From contig CAZEVY010000051.1 of assembly GCA_964515555.1 (NCBI GenBank), forward strand, positions 1-35,568: 35,568 nucleotides of DNA. Reading direction: 5' to 3'. Source of the stretch: CAZEVY01 sp964515555 (GTDB lineage: Bacteria > Acidobacteriota > Terriglobia > Bryobacterales > Bryobacteraceae). A model generated the notes under the pieces. The model did no database searches. It had not been told where the DNA came from and saw only the letters and a program-made list of their open reading frames with translations. Position 1 is the stretch's first letter. Every line of letters starts with the position of its first letter. Position numbers and translations under genes: made by a program. Shown piece after piece: positions 8,032 to 16,462 of the stretch.

Positions 8032-9822
8032 GTGTCTGAAGTCGTGAACGTGGCAGCACCTGTGCGCGACGCCTGGCGACGCGCGCGAGCAAGGATCGGC
8101 GCGCGCTGGAAGGCGTACTCCGCGCGTCCGTTCCCCCGGCTGGTGCTGCACTTCGCGAGCACCTTCAGCGCCGGCGGGCAGGACTCCGGACCCGGCGACC
8201 TCGATCTCGGCCCCACCGGAATCCTGGCGCTTCTGGCCGTTCCCGGGGCGTTCGCCTCCATCTTCATGTTCGACAAGTACTCCTCGCTTCTGAACTTCCT
8301 GCGCGGGCGCGGACCCTCCGACTACTACGTCACCTCGATTCCCGACAAGTACTTCTTCCTGGTGCTGGCGACCGTGGTGACGGGCATCGTCACGGTCGTC
8401 AAGTGGGACCGCATCTTCCCGAGCCGGCAGGATTACATGAACCTGGCGCCGCTGCCGGTGGCGGCGAGCCGCGTGTTCGTCGCCAACCTCGTGGCCCTGC
8501 TCGCCGCGGCGACCATCTTCGCCGTCGACCTCAATTTCGCCTCGGTGCTCCTGTTCCCGCTGGTGGTGACCGCCGAGAAAGGCACCTCCATCGAGTACGT
8601 GTACTGGGTGGGCACGCACGCCGTCTGCGTTCTCATGGCGAGCGCCTTCGCCTTCTTCACCTGCTTCGCGGGGATCGGCGCGATGATGGCGCTGCTGCCC
8701 TATCGGCTGTTCCGCACGATGTCGCTCTACCTGCGCGTGGCCGTGATTCTCGGCCTGGTGGTGATCCTGGGGACCGCATTTTCGACACCCGCCGAGGTCA
8801 TGCGGATCGAGGCGCGGCCGGAGTCCGTTATCCGATGGCTCCCGCCGGTGTGGTTCCTGGGGCTGTACCAATCGATCCAGGGAAGGGCCGGCCCGGAGCT
8901 GGCGGCGCTGGGAGCCTTCGGCGCGCGGGCGACGGCGATCGCATTCCTGGCCGCGATGGCGCTGTACGCGATCAGCTATCGCCGGTACTTCCTGCGAATC
9001 CCGGAGGTCGCCGACGGCATGGCGCCGCCGCAACGGATCGCATTCCCCCGGCTGCGCCGGGCGCTCGACCGGACGTTGCTGCGCGCGAGCTTCCAGCGCG
9101 CCTGCTACTACTTCACACTGCGGACCCTGGCGCGCAGCGAGACACACTGCATCGTCCTGGGCGCCTTTTTCGGGCTGGGACTGGTGATCGCCTCGCAACT
9201 GGCGATTCCTCCACCGCCGGCGGGCCCGGTTCCCGCCGGCCGGCTGCTCGCCATCCCGCTGGCGGCCGTTTTCCTTGGGGTCGTCGGGTTGCGGCTGACG
9301 TTCGAGATGCCGGTCTCGCTGGAAGCCAACTGGGTGTTTCGCGTGCTTCGGGACGCCGGCAGGCACGAATCGGTCGCGGTGGCGCGGAAGGTGCTTTTCA
9401 CGATGGCCATCCCCGTCATCGTCGCGCCCACGGCGGCGGCCTTCGCCTGGGGATGGGGTCTGGCCGCGGGCGCGCTGCACGCGGGCTTTGTCCTGGGCGC
9501 GATGGCGCTGCTGGTCGAGGTACTGCTACTCGATTTCCGCAAGATTCCCTTCACCTGCAAGCTGCCACCGGTGCAGAACGATGCGCTGGTGCGGATCGTG
9601 ATCGGCGGCCTGGGGTTCCTGCTGTTCGCCGCGGGCGGATCGAGCCTCTCTGCCTGGATGCTGCAAGGGCGCTGGCGATGGCTCGTGGTGGCGACGGGGT
9701 GGGCCGCGGCATGGCTGGCGATCGGGTGGCTGCGGCGCGACATCGACGACGGGGGCGAGGAGTTGCTCTATCTGCCGTCGCCCGCGGCGGCGGTGCGATT
9801 GAATCTGCTCGGGCGGGGTTGA
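8032..9822 (+). CDS. Large multipass membrane protein, ABC-2 permease-like, function unknown
   Basis: 596 residues with about twelve to fourteen hydrophobic segments and no recognised catalytic motif. The segment KWDRIFPSRQDYMNLAPLPV followed by a helix resembles ABC-2-type permease subunits in which a cytoplasmic 'FPSR.DY..L.PLPV' loop follows helix 2. No ATP-binding gene is adjacent, so transport function is inference. The N-terminus is basic (DAWRRARARIGARWK), as in inner-membrane proteins with a cytoplasmic start. Start chosen at GTG 8032; another GTG at 8044 is equally possible. No convincing Shine-Dalgarno. A small hairpin (CGGGG-CGGC-CCCCG, 9824-9837) follows the stop. Confidence 0.6.
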   Translation: MSEVVNVAAPVRDAWRRARARIGARWKAYSARPFPRLVLHFASTFSAGGQDSGPGDLDLGPTGILALLAVPGAFASIFMFDKYSSLLNFLRGRGPSDYYVTSIPDKYFFLVLATVVTGIVTVVKWDRIFPSRQDYMNLAPLPVAASRVFVANLVALLAAATIFAVDLNFASVLLFPLVVTAEKGTSIEYVYWVGTHAVCVLMASAFAFFTCFAGIGAMMALLPYRLFRTMSLYLRVAVILGLVVILGTAFSTPAEVMRIEARPESVIRWLPPVWFLGLYQSIQGRAGPELAALGAFGARATAIAFLAAMALYAISYRRYFLRIPEVADGMAPPQRIAFPRLRRALDRTLLRASFQRACYYFTLRTLARSETHCIVLGAFFGLGLVIASQLAIPPPPAGPVPAGRLLAIPLAAVFLGVVGLRLTFEMPVSLEANWVFRVLRDAGRHESVAVARKVLFTMAIPVIVAPTAAAFAWGWGLAAGALHAGFVLGAMALLVEVLLLDFRKIPFTCKLPPVQNDALVRIVIGGLGFLLFAAGGSSLSAWMLQGRWRWLVVATGWAAAWLAIGWLRRDIDDGGEELLYLPSPAAAVRLNLLGRG

Positions 9823-9865
9823 GCGGGGCGGCCCCCGGCAGGGCTACCATGCATAGTTCGGGCCG

Positions 9866-10321
9866 ATGCTACCGCTCATTCCGTTTAAGGTGGATATTCC
9901 CCGTCGCCTGGTCGACGAGTTCAAGAAGGCGGCCAAAGCCGCCTTTCCACGGGAGACGTTCGCCTACCTGATCGGGCACGAGGCCGGGACGTCTGTGGGC
10001 GTCGAGGAGTTATATTTTCCCGAGGATCTCGACACACACACCACCGAGGAATCCGTGAACGTGGCGGACCACTGGCTGATCGACGCCAAGGCGCACGCCA
10101 GGGATATCGAAGCGACCGTGCTGGGCGACATCCACAGTCACCCTTACAAGCACCGCCGCGGACACGGGGAGCCGGACCGGTCGCCGAGCGAGAGCGATAT
10201 CGACCGCGCCTGGAGCAATCTCTACGGCATCTGCCTGGTCCGCCAGGACAAAAACGGCCGGCTGCGCGCGAGCATCCGCTTCTACTCGCGGCAGCCGGAG
10301 GTCAACATGCGCGTTACGTGA
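9866..10321 (+). CDS. JAMM/MPN-domain (JAB) metalloprotease-like protein
   Basis: 151 residues. Predicted zinc isopeptidase or peptidase of the JAB family. Visible catalytic elements: Glu30 in FPRETFAYLIG, His90 and His92 in GDIHSHP, Ser108 and Asp111 in SPSESD. The usual spacing from the second His to the Ser is seven residues; here it is fifteen because of a basic insertion (YKHRRGHGEPDR). No signal peptide, so cytoplasmic. No ubiquitin-like protein, E1 or E2 homologue is encoded nearby, so it may act alone, as many bacterial JAB proteins do. A CATAGT hexamer (9852-9857) ends eight bases before the ATG and could be a weak -10 for a leaderless start. Fold call fairly sure, substrate unknown. 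Confidence 0.75.
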   Translation: MLPLIPFKVDIPRRLVDEFKKAAKAAFPRETFAYLIGHEAGTSVGVEELYFPEDLDTHTTEESVNVADHWLIDAKAHARDIEATVLGDIHSHPYKHRRGHGEPDRSPSESDIDRAWSNLYGICLVRQDKNGRLRASIRFYSRQPEVNMRVT

Positions 10322-10355
10322 GAATACCGGGCGGCGCCGCCGACTAAATCGGCAG

Positions 10356-10793
10356 ATGCCCCTGGTTTGGGCCGTTGCCGCGTGCCTGCTGGCCGCCGAC
10401 CTGGGCGATCGCGCCGAATACGTCGGCGGGACGCTGCCGGACGTCACCAGGAAGCTCCAGGGGCGGATCCTGGCGACCGACGCGACGTTCTTCTACTTCC
10501 GATCGAAGAGTCACACGGTGAAGGTGCCGTACGAGAGCATTAACCTGCTCGAGTACGGCCAAAAGGCCGACCGCCGGTACCTGGAGGCGATCGTGCTGTC
10601 GCCGTTGTTCCTGCTGGCGAAGAAGCGCGACCATTTCCTGACGATCGGCTATGCCGACGCCGCCGGCAGGCAACAGGCTCTGGTGTTCCGGCTCGACAAG
10701 CGCGCCGTTCGGCCCGTACTCGCCGTGATGGAGGCGCGGACCGGGCTCCCGGTTCGGCCGCAGGACGACGAGGCGCGCAAGGGGAGCCGGTGA
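10356..10793 (+). CDS. Small exported protein of unknown function
   Basis: 145 residues, not recognised. The N-terminus MPLVWAVAACLLAADLG reads as a signal peptide. The following part (TRKLQGRILATDATFFYFRSKSHTVKVPYESINLLEYGQK) looks like a beta-rich fold in which a small ligand or lipid could bind, with a short hydrophobic stretch YLEAIVLSPLFLLA in the middle. Such 'GRI..TD....F.......VPY..I..LEYG' proteins occur as uncharacterised single genes in acidobacteria as far as I know, but I cannot name a family. It lies 34 bases after the JAMM gene on the same strand and converges on the HEAT-repeat gene 22 bases downstream. Confidence 0.65.
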   Translation: MPLVWAVAACLLAADLGDRAEYVGGTLPDVTRKLQGRILATDATFFYFRSKSHTVKVPYESINLLEYGQKADRRYLEAIVLSPLFLLAKKRDHFLTIGYADAAGRQQALVFRLDKRAVRPVLAVMEARTGLPVRPQDDEARKGSR

Positions 10794-10815
10794 CGCGGGC
10801 GTATCGCGGGCGCCG

Positions 10816-12261
10816 CTATCTGTTCAGTAGCTCGACCAGGAAGTCGTTCGCTTCCTTGGACTTCATGTTCGACAGCCGCTCGACGATGTAGCGCTTCAGT
10901 TCGAGATTGGTCTCCTTGCGGGCGATCTCGACCAGCGCCTTGGCGTTGCCCTGGCTGTAGAGCCCGCTCACGACGCTCTTGCGGATGGAGGCGTCGGTCT
11001 CGGAGGCGTACATCGCCACCAGCGCGTCGGCGGCCTGCTGAGTGCGCACGCGGCCGAGGAGCTGTACCGCCGTGCTGCGCGCCTTCAGGTCCTTCTCGTT
11101 GCGCGCCAGCTCGAGCAGCTTCTCGATGCCGCCGCGCGAGCCGATCGAGCGCAGCACCCACGCCTTGGTTTCGCCCGACGACTCGGCGTAAAGCTGCCAC
11201 AGCTCGTCGGTGGCCTGCATGCCGCCCAGCGAGTCGATGGCCTCGCGCCGCAGCTCTTCGTTCGACTCCGACTTCGCCAGCGCGAAGAGGCGCTCCTTGT
11301 CGCGGGCGCGCCCGAGCGACTGCATCACCGCGCGCTTGATGTCGGATTCAGTCGTCGAGGCGTAGATCTCCGAGAGCGTCTGGCCGGTCTCCTTGGCGCC
11401 GAAAACGCCCAGGTACTCGATCGCCCGGCGCTGAAGGTCGGGGTTGCCGCCGCCCTTGGCGAGGCGCATCACCACCGGCAGGGCCTGCGGCGAGCGCGAC
11501 TGCGCGAGCACGTACAGGGCGCGTTCCTTGAAGCGCAGGCTGGTCGCGCCTTCGAGCATCTTGGCGGCGAGCGGCACGGCGCGCTCGGGCTCGTTATTGG
11601 CGAGGCCGGCGATCGCCAGGAGCTTCAGATCTTCGTCGGTCTCCGATTCCGGCGATGCGGCCTGGCCGGAGCGTTGGCGCACTTCAAGCTCGAGCGCTTT
11701 CACTTCGCTCATCCAGCGACTGTTGGGAGAGGCCTTTTTGAGTTCATCGAGTGCGCCCAGCGATTCGTCCCGCTTACCGAGCTTGTTCAGCGAGTATGCC
11801 TTCCAGTACAGCGCGCCATCGGCCTTGGGGCCCTTCTTCTGCGCGGCGGCGGTGAAGTACTCGACGGCGCGATCGTACTGCCGCTCTGAAAGCAGGCGCT
11901 GCGCTCGCTGATAGATCTGGTCCTCGGACCAATGTTGCATCATGTAGGCGGGCGGCGGGGGCTCCTTCGGCGCATAGCCGGGCCTGGGCGCCGCCTGAGG
12001 GGGCTGCGGAGGCTGGGGCGGCGGCGGCGCCTGGAGCGCGAAGTGCGCCTCCTGCGCGGCCAGCGCGGCGACCTCGGCCTGGAGCGCCAGGACTCGCGGA
12101 TGCGACGGCGCCAGCACAGCCTGCTCCGCGTCCCGTTCGATCTCGCGGAGCGCGCGGCGGGCCTCCTCCACCGCCCTGCGGGCCTCCTGTTCGGCCGGCG
12201 GAGGCTCCTGCGCGGCGGCGCACCACGACATCGCGGCAATTCCGAGAAGAAACGTTCTCAT
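10816..12261 (-). CDS. Exported TPR/HEAT-repeat protein of the sigma/anti-sigma operon
   Basis: 481 residues. A signal peptide (MRTFLLGIAAMSWCAAAQ) is followed by an Ala/Glu-rich coiled-coil segment (20-75), a proline-rich linker (80-105), a TPR-like helical region (110-200: EDQIYQRAQRLLSERQYDRAVEYF and the following hairpins), then about eight HEAT-like repeats to the C-terminus (for example ALPVVMRLAKGGGNPDLQRRAIEYLG, ELRREAIDSLGG, SIRKSVVSGLYS). A periplasmic scaffold that senses or binds protein partners is likely. Its ATG overlaps the anti-sigma stop (ATGA), so it is translationally coupled. This suggests it works with the anti-sigma factor, perhaps as sensor or as effector, but that is inference. 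Confidence 0.8.
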   Translation of the reverse strand: MRTFLLGIAAMSWCAAAQEPPPAEQEARRAVEEARRALREIERDAEQAVLAPSHPRVLALQAEVAALAAQEAHFALQAPPPPQPPQPPQAAPRPGYAPKEPPPPAYMMQHWSEDQIYQRAQRLLSERQYDRAVEYFTAAAQKKGPKADGALYWKAYSLNKLGKRDESLGALDELKKASPNSRWMSEVKALELEVRQRSGQAASPESETDEDLKLLAIAGLANNEPERAVPLAAKMLEGATSLRFKERALYVLAQSRSPQALPVVMRLAKGGGNPDLQRRAIEYLGVFGAKETGQTLSEIYASTTESDIKRAVMQSLGRARDKERLFALAKSESNEELRREAIDSLGGMQATDELWQLYAESSGETKAWVLRSIGSRGGIEKLLELARNEKDLKARSTAVQLLGRVRTQQAADALVAMYASETDASIRKSVVSGLYSQGNAKALVEIARKETNLELKRYIVERLSNMKSKEANDFLVELLNR

Positions 12262-12998
12262 TCTCCCACTCCCTGTAACGGATAACCCTCATCGGCCGGC
12301 CGGGCCGGCTCCAGCTTCGGCGCGAGTACGCGCATTTTGAACAGCACGCCGCGCGACTCGATTCGCGAGCGCAGATCCTTCAGATCCTCCGGCGACATGC
12401 GCTCCGGCCCGTTGGCGATCTCCACCAGAAGAAGCTCCAGGTCGTCGAGCAATTCCTCGACGTCGCGCTCGCCGGTGGCGCGCGCCGTCTGCCGGTACAG
12501 GCGATTCGCGCCGAGCAGCTCGGTGGCCGAGGCGCGCTCCACGCTGACATCCATCGGTCCGCGCTCGGGTGCGTTGGCGAGTTCCACCAGCACCATCTGC
12601 GAGCGCTCCAGGTGATCGCCGAGCGCGACCATGAGCACGCGCGCGGGCGCCGGATCGGCCGCCCCTTCCGGTTCCGGGCGCGGCGCGCCGAAGCGGCCCA
12701 CCAGGAACGCGATCAGCACCATGGCCGCGATCGCCGCCCAGGCCGGCGCGCGGGCGGGCAGCCAGCCGAAATGCCGAGCGGGCAGACCGGACATCCTCGG
12801 CCGAATCGCGTTCCACACCTGGTCCGGATAGGAATCGCCGCGCGGAGGCGGATCGAGTTCGTTCAGGCCGGCCAGCGTCCGCGCCAGCGCCTCGTACTCC
12901 TCGCGGCAGGCCGGGCAGACCGCCAGGTGCGCGTCGCGACGCGTCTGCTCGCCGTAGTAATGGAGGATCATGTCCTCCTGGGTCCAGTGGCGCGTCAC
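12258..12998 (-). CDS. Anti-sigma factor with zinc-finger (zf-HC2) domain
   Basis: 246 residues. The N-terminal ZAS motif H24-x3-C28-x2-C31 (HLAVCPAC) with upstream His13 is that of zinc-binding anti-sigma factors. A single membrane helix (about 85-102, AWAAIAAMVLIAFLVGRF) divides a cytoplasmic sigma-binding part from an outside part of about 140 residues rich in acidic helices (ELLDDLELLLVEIANGPER). Start is GTG overlapping the sigma stop (GTGA); the end overlaps the HEAT-protein start. It should hold the upstream ECF sigma factor at the membrane. A site-2 protease, which could take part in release, is encoded about 6 kb away (19340-20314). Confidence 0.88.
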   Translation of the reverse strand: MTRHWTQEDMILHYYGEQTRRDAHLAVCPACREEYEALARTLAGLNELDPPPRGDSYPDQVWNAIRPRMSGLPARHFGWLPARAPAWAAIAAMVLIAFLVGRFGAPRPEPEGAADPAPARVLMVALGDHLERSQMVLVELANAPERGPMDVSVERASATELLGANRLYRQTARATGERDVEELLDDLELLLVEIANGPERMSPEDLKDLRSRIESRGVLFKMRVLAPKLEPARPADEGYPLQGVGE

Positions 12999-13576
12999 GA
13001 CGACACCCCCAGACTCGCGCCGGCGACGGGCGCCAGCGCGCGGCGCAGCTTTTGCACGGCGCGGAAGATGCTGTTCTTGGTCGCGTTGGCGTTAAGTTTG
13101 AGCGCCTGTCCGATCTCTTCGATCGACTGGCCCTCGTAGTGCCGGAGAACGAATGCCGTGCGCTCCTGCTCGCTCAGCTCGGCCATGGCCTCCTCGATTC
13201 TCTTGCCGACCTGGCCGGAGAACACCAGCCGGTCGGCGCCGGGCGACTCCGAGGGAAGGCGCTCCATGAGGTCGGTGTGTTCGTCGGAGAAGGCCGTGGT
13301 GTGACGGCCCAGCCGCCGCCGCGCGCGCATCATGTCGAGCGCGTAATTGGAGGCGATGCGGTAGACCCAGGTACCGAAGCTGGACCGGGCCTCGTACTTT
13401 CCGATCTGTCGGTATGCCCTCAAAAAGCTCTCCTGGACGACTTCCTCGGCGTCCTGCTCGTTGCCGGTCATTCTCCACGCCAGTCGAAACACACTTGGGC
13501 TGTACCGATCCACCAGCATGCGAAAAGAGTCCCTGTCGCCGGCCTGGACCCTGGCGATCACCGCCTGGTCGTCCAT
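12995..13576 (-). CDS. ECF-family RNA polymerase sigma factor
   Basis: 193 residues, normal ECF size. Region 2 (about 12-78) contains YSPSVFRLAWRMTGNEQDAEEVVQESFLRAYR and FGTWVYRIASNYALDMMRARRR, the usual DNA-melting and core-binding elements. Region 4 (about 128-180) contains AELSEQERTAFVLRHYEGQSIEEIG and the helix-turn-helix with NATKNSIFRAVQKLRRAL. There is no region 1 or 3. First gene of a three-gene overlapping operon with its anti-sigma factor. The start at ATG 13576 lies just downstream of a perfect inverted repeat AGTCT-TT-AGACT (13579-13590), which may be an operator or part of the promoter. Confidence 0.93.
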   Translation of the reverse strand: MDDQAVIARVQAGDRDSFRMLVDRYSPSVFRLAWRMTGNEQDAEEVVQESFLRAYRQIGKYEARSSFGTWVYRIASNYALDMMRARRRLGRHTTAFSDEHTDLMERLPSESPGADRLVFSGQVGKRIEEAMAELSEQERTAFVLRHYEGQSIEEIGQALKLNANATKNSIFRAVQKLRRALAPVAGASLGVSS

Positions 13577-13578
13577 CC

Positions 13579-13591
13579 AGTCTTTAGACTA
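13579..13591 (-). promoter_or_regulatory. Inverted repeat and possible -10 before the ECF sigma gene
   Basis: AGTCTTTAGACT is a perfect 5+2+5 inverted repeat three bases upstream of the ATG. On the minus strand TAGTCT (13586-13591) could serve as the -10, ending nine bases before the start. Short enough to be chance. Confidence 0.3.
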
Positions 13592-13620
13592 CGCCGGGGG
13601 GCGGCGGTTAGTTGGCGTGG

Positions 13621-13682
13621 GTGCGGGCTTTCAGCCCACACCGGCCTTTCAGGCGACCCCTGACGCCGGCTCGAAGCCGGCG
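13621..13682. repeat. Paired-hairpin intergenic repeat (copy A)
   Basis: Two hairpins lie in the divergent gap between the sigma and kinase genes. The first has arms GGGCT/AGCCC around TTC inside 13621-13641, extended by GTG/CAC. The second (13664-13682) has perfect arms CGCCGGCT/AGCCGGCG around CGA. The same layout, with the GGGCTTTC(C)AGCCC core, recurs at 27723-27759. It resembles REP-type bacterial intergenic palindromes. Confidence 0.55.
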
Positions 13683-13728
13683 GCAGGAATGGCTGCCCGA
13701 CGCGGGTAGAGTAAGATCGATATGTCTT

Positions 13729-16425
13729 ATGCCCCTCTCCAGCGGGACTCGTTTCGGCCCTTATGAAATCGTCGCGCCGCTCGGCGCCGGCGGAATGGGC
13801 GAAGTCTACCGCGCGCGCGACTCCAAGCTGGCCCGCGACGTCGCCATCAAGGTGCTGCCGGAGGTCTTCGCCGGCGATGCGCAATACATGGCGCGCTTCG
13901 AGCGCGAAGCGCAGGTGCTGGCGTCGCTGAATCATCCCAATGTCGCCGCCGTCTACGGCATCGAGCAGGGCGCGCTGGTGATGGAACTGGTGGAAGGCCA
14001 GACGCTGGCCGAGCGAATCTCCGCCGGTGCGATTCCTCTCGAGGAATCGCTTCAATACGCCCGCCAGATTGCCGAGGGACTGGAGGCGGCGCACGATCGC
14101 GGCGTCGTGCATCGCGACCTCAAGCCCGCCAATGTGAAGATCACGCCCGCCGGCGTGGTCAAGCTGCTCGATTTCGGATTGGCGAAGACCGTCGATGAAG
14201 TCGCGCCCGCCTCGGGCCAGTTCGCCGCCTCGCCGACGATGTCGTTTGCCATGACGCAGGCGGGCATGATCCTGGGCACCGCCGGCTACATGTCGCCGGA
14301 GCAGGCGCGCGGAAAACCGGTGGACCGGCGCGCCGACATCTGGGCCTTCGGCGTGGTGCTCTACGAAATGCTGACCGGACGCGCGCTCTACTCATCCGGC
14401 GACACCGTTACCGACATCATCGCCGCCGTCGTCACGCGCGAGCCCGATTGGAGCGGCCTGCCCGCCGCGACGCCCCCGCACATCCGGCGGCTGCTCGAGC
14501 GCTGCCTGCGCAAGGAACCCAGGACGCGCCTGCAAGCCATCGGCGAGGCCCGCCTCACTATCGACGAGCCCGCCGCGACGGCCGCATCCGTAATCGCAAC
14601 GGCCCCGCCGCCGCTCGAGACGCGACGCTCGTGGTTGGCCTGGGCGGTGGCTGCCGTCGCGATCCTGGCAGGCGCCGCCGGCTGGTGGCGCGCCACTCGT
14701 TCCCCCGAGCCGCGGCCGCTGGTCCGCATGAACGTGGAGATCTCGCCGGACATGCCCCTGACTCCCGGCCCCAACGGGTTAATGCTGGCCCTCTCGCCGG
14801 ACGGCATGCGTCTCGCGGTCACATTGCGTGGCGCGGACGGCAAAGTGCGGCTGTACACGCGCCTGCTTCACCAGAGCCAGGTCAATCCGCTGTCGGGCAC
14901 GGAAAGCGCCAGCGGCCCCTTCTTTTCTCCCGACAGCCGGTGGATCGGGTTCGCGGCCGAGGGCAAGCTCAAGAAGATCGCCGTCGAAGGCGGAGCGGCG
15001 GTTACCTTGTGCGACGTCGCGAATTTGCGCGGCGCAAGCTGGGGCGACGACGGCAACATCGTGCTGGCGCAGACTACAACCGGCGGACTATCGCGGGTGT
15101 CCTCGGCCGGAGGCACGCCGGCGCCGATAACCAAACTCAACGCGAGCGAACGGACCCACCGTTGGCCGCAGGTCCTGGCCGGAGGCCAGGCCGTGTTGTT
15201 CACCGCGCACGGCGCAATCGCTAATTACGACGACGCCAACATCGAGGTGCTGTCGCTGCAGACCGGTCAGCGGAAGATCGTGCATCGCGGAGGCTTTTCC
15301 GGCCGATACCTGGCCACTCCCGATGGATCCGGACGTCTGATCTACCTGCACCAGAATACGCTCTTCGCCGCGCCTTTCGACCTCCGCCGGTTGGAGCTGA
15401 CGGGGCCGGCCGTTCCCGTCATAGAAGAAGTCGGCAGCACGATCAACGGCGGAGGCGAGTTCACGTTTTCCCCAAACGGAACGTTCGCCTACCTGGCCGG
15501 TCAGGGGACGCATGGAAACTGGGCGATCGCCTGGGTGGACCGTTCCGGCAGGAAGCAGCCGCTGCATGCTCCGGGCACGTATTTCACGCCACGCTTCTCG
15601 CCCGACGGCAAGCGCCTGGCATTTACAGTCGGCGGCGGGACGTCGGGAACCGACCTCTGGGTGAAGGATCTCGAGCGCGAAACCTCGTCGCGCCTGAGCT
15701 TCCTGAAGAACCTCAACAGCTGGCCGGTATGGACTCCCGACGGAAAGAGCATCATCTTCAAGTCCACCGACGCCGGCAGTCCTGGCCTTTACTGGATCCG
15801 CTCGGACGGCGCGGGCGAGGCGCAGCGTCTGACCGACGGAAAACTGGACTCCTACCCGTATTCGATTTCGCCCGACGGCAAGCGTCTGGCCTTTTCGGCA
15901 AGCTCCGCCGGCAGCTATGACCTGTTCACGGCTATCATCGACGGCGATCCCGCGCGCCCCAAGCTCGGCAAGCCGGAGTTGTTTCTGGAGACCCCGTCCA
16001 ACGAAGGGTACCCGGCGTTTTCGCCCGACGGGCGCTGGCTGGCCTATTCGTCACTGGAATCGGGCGCCCCCGAGATTTGTGTCCGGCCGTTCCCCGGACC
16101 GGGAGGCCGATGGCAGATCTCGACTGGCGGCGGGGCGCTTCCAGTTTGGTCCCGCGACGGGCGCGAACTCCTTTTCATGGGTAGCGACCAGCTTGTGATG
16201 ACGGCGAGCTACACCGTTAAAGGCGATTCCTTCGTTCCCGGCAAGGTCAGCCCGTGGTCGGAGACACGTGTGATGATGTATGGCACCTCGTCCACCTGGG
16301 ACCTGGCGCCAGACGGCAAGCGCATGGCCGTTTTTCTGACCGATACCGCCGATGAGAAACAGAAGCCGCCCACGCATCTGACCTTTTTGCTGAATTTCAC
16401 GGACGAGTTGCAGCGGCGCAAGTAA
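13729..16425 (+). CDS. Ser/Thr protein kinase fused to a PD40/TolB-like beta-propeller
   Basis: 898 residues. A Hanks-type kinase domain (10-275) has GAGGMGEVY (19-27), Lys41 in VAIKV, Glu60 of helix C, HRDLKPAN (Asp130, Asn135), DFG (148-150) and an APE-equivalent MSPEQ, so it should be active. A single membrane helix (about 302-320, WLAWAVAAVAILAGAAGWW) leads to a periplasmic domain with about nine PD40/WD40-like repeats (FSPDGKRLAF type). The propeller is likely the sensor domain, for a ligand that is not known; signalling goes inward. The start ATG 13729 follows TAGAGT (13707-13712) and TAAGAT (13712-13717) hexamers; an in-frame start at 13612 would run through the repeat and is rejected. 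Such kinases are numerous in acidobacteria. Confidence 0.92.
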   Translation: MPLSSGTRFGPYEIVAPLGAGGMGEVYRARDSKLARDVAIKVLPEVFAGDAQYMARFEREAQVLASLNHPNVAAVYGIEQGALVMELVEGQTLAERISAGAIPLEESLQYARQIAEGLEAAHDRGVVHRDLKPANVKITPAGVVKLLDFGLAKTVDEVAPASGQFAASPTMSFAMTQAGMILGTAGYMSPEQARGKPVDRRADIWAFGVVLYEMLTGRALYSSGDTVTDIIAAVVTREPDWSGLPAATPPHIRRLLERCLRKEPRTRLQAIGEARLTIDEPAATAASVIATAPPPLETRRSWLAWAVAAVAILAGAAGWWRATRSPEPRPLVRMNVEISPDMPLTPGPNGLMLALSPDGMRLAVTLRGADGKVRLYTRLLHQSQVNPLSGTESASGPFFSPDSRWIGFAAEGKLKKIAVEGGAAVTLCDVANLRGASWGDDGNIVLAQTTTGGLSRVSSAGGTPAPITKLNASERTHRWPQVLAGGQAVLFTAHGAIANYDDANIEVLSLQTGQRKIVHRGGFSGRYLATPDGSGRLIYLHQNTLFAAPFDLRRLELTGPAVPVIEEVGSTINGGGEFTFSPNGTFAYLAGQGTHGNWAIAWVDRSGRKQPLHAPGTYFTPRFSPDGKRLAFTVGGGTSGTDLWVKDLERETSSRLSFLKNLNSWPVWTPDGKSIIFKSTDAGSPGLYWIRSDGAGEAQRLTDGKLDSYPYSISPDGKRLAFSASSAGSYDLFTAIIDGDPARPKLGKPELFLETPSNEGYPAFSPDGRWLAYSSLESGAPEICVRPFPGPGGRWQISTGGGALPVWSRDGRELLFMGSDQLVMTASYTVKGDSFVPGKVSPWSETRVMMYGTSSTWDLAPDGKRMAVFLTDTADEKQKPPTHLTFLLNFTDELQRRK

Positions 16426-16462
16426 GGGTCTCGCGCCGTGAAGAAGCGCGGTCTACTCCGGC

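Noticed and set aside
7930..9480. A long minus-strand frame opposite the membrane protein
   Set aside because: Low-complexity Arg/Gly/His/Asp composition and antisense to a protein with clear membrane helices.
9866..10321. JAMM protein as part of a bacterial ubiquitin-like conjugation system
   Set aside because: No E1, E2 or ubiquitin-like gene is within the window on either side; the sequence supports only an isolated JAMM protein.
10341..10355. A leaderless -10 (CTAAAT) before the gene at 10356
   Set aside because: The hexamer matches the TANNNT pattern poorly, so it is not counted with the others.
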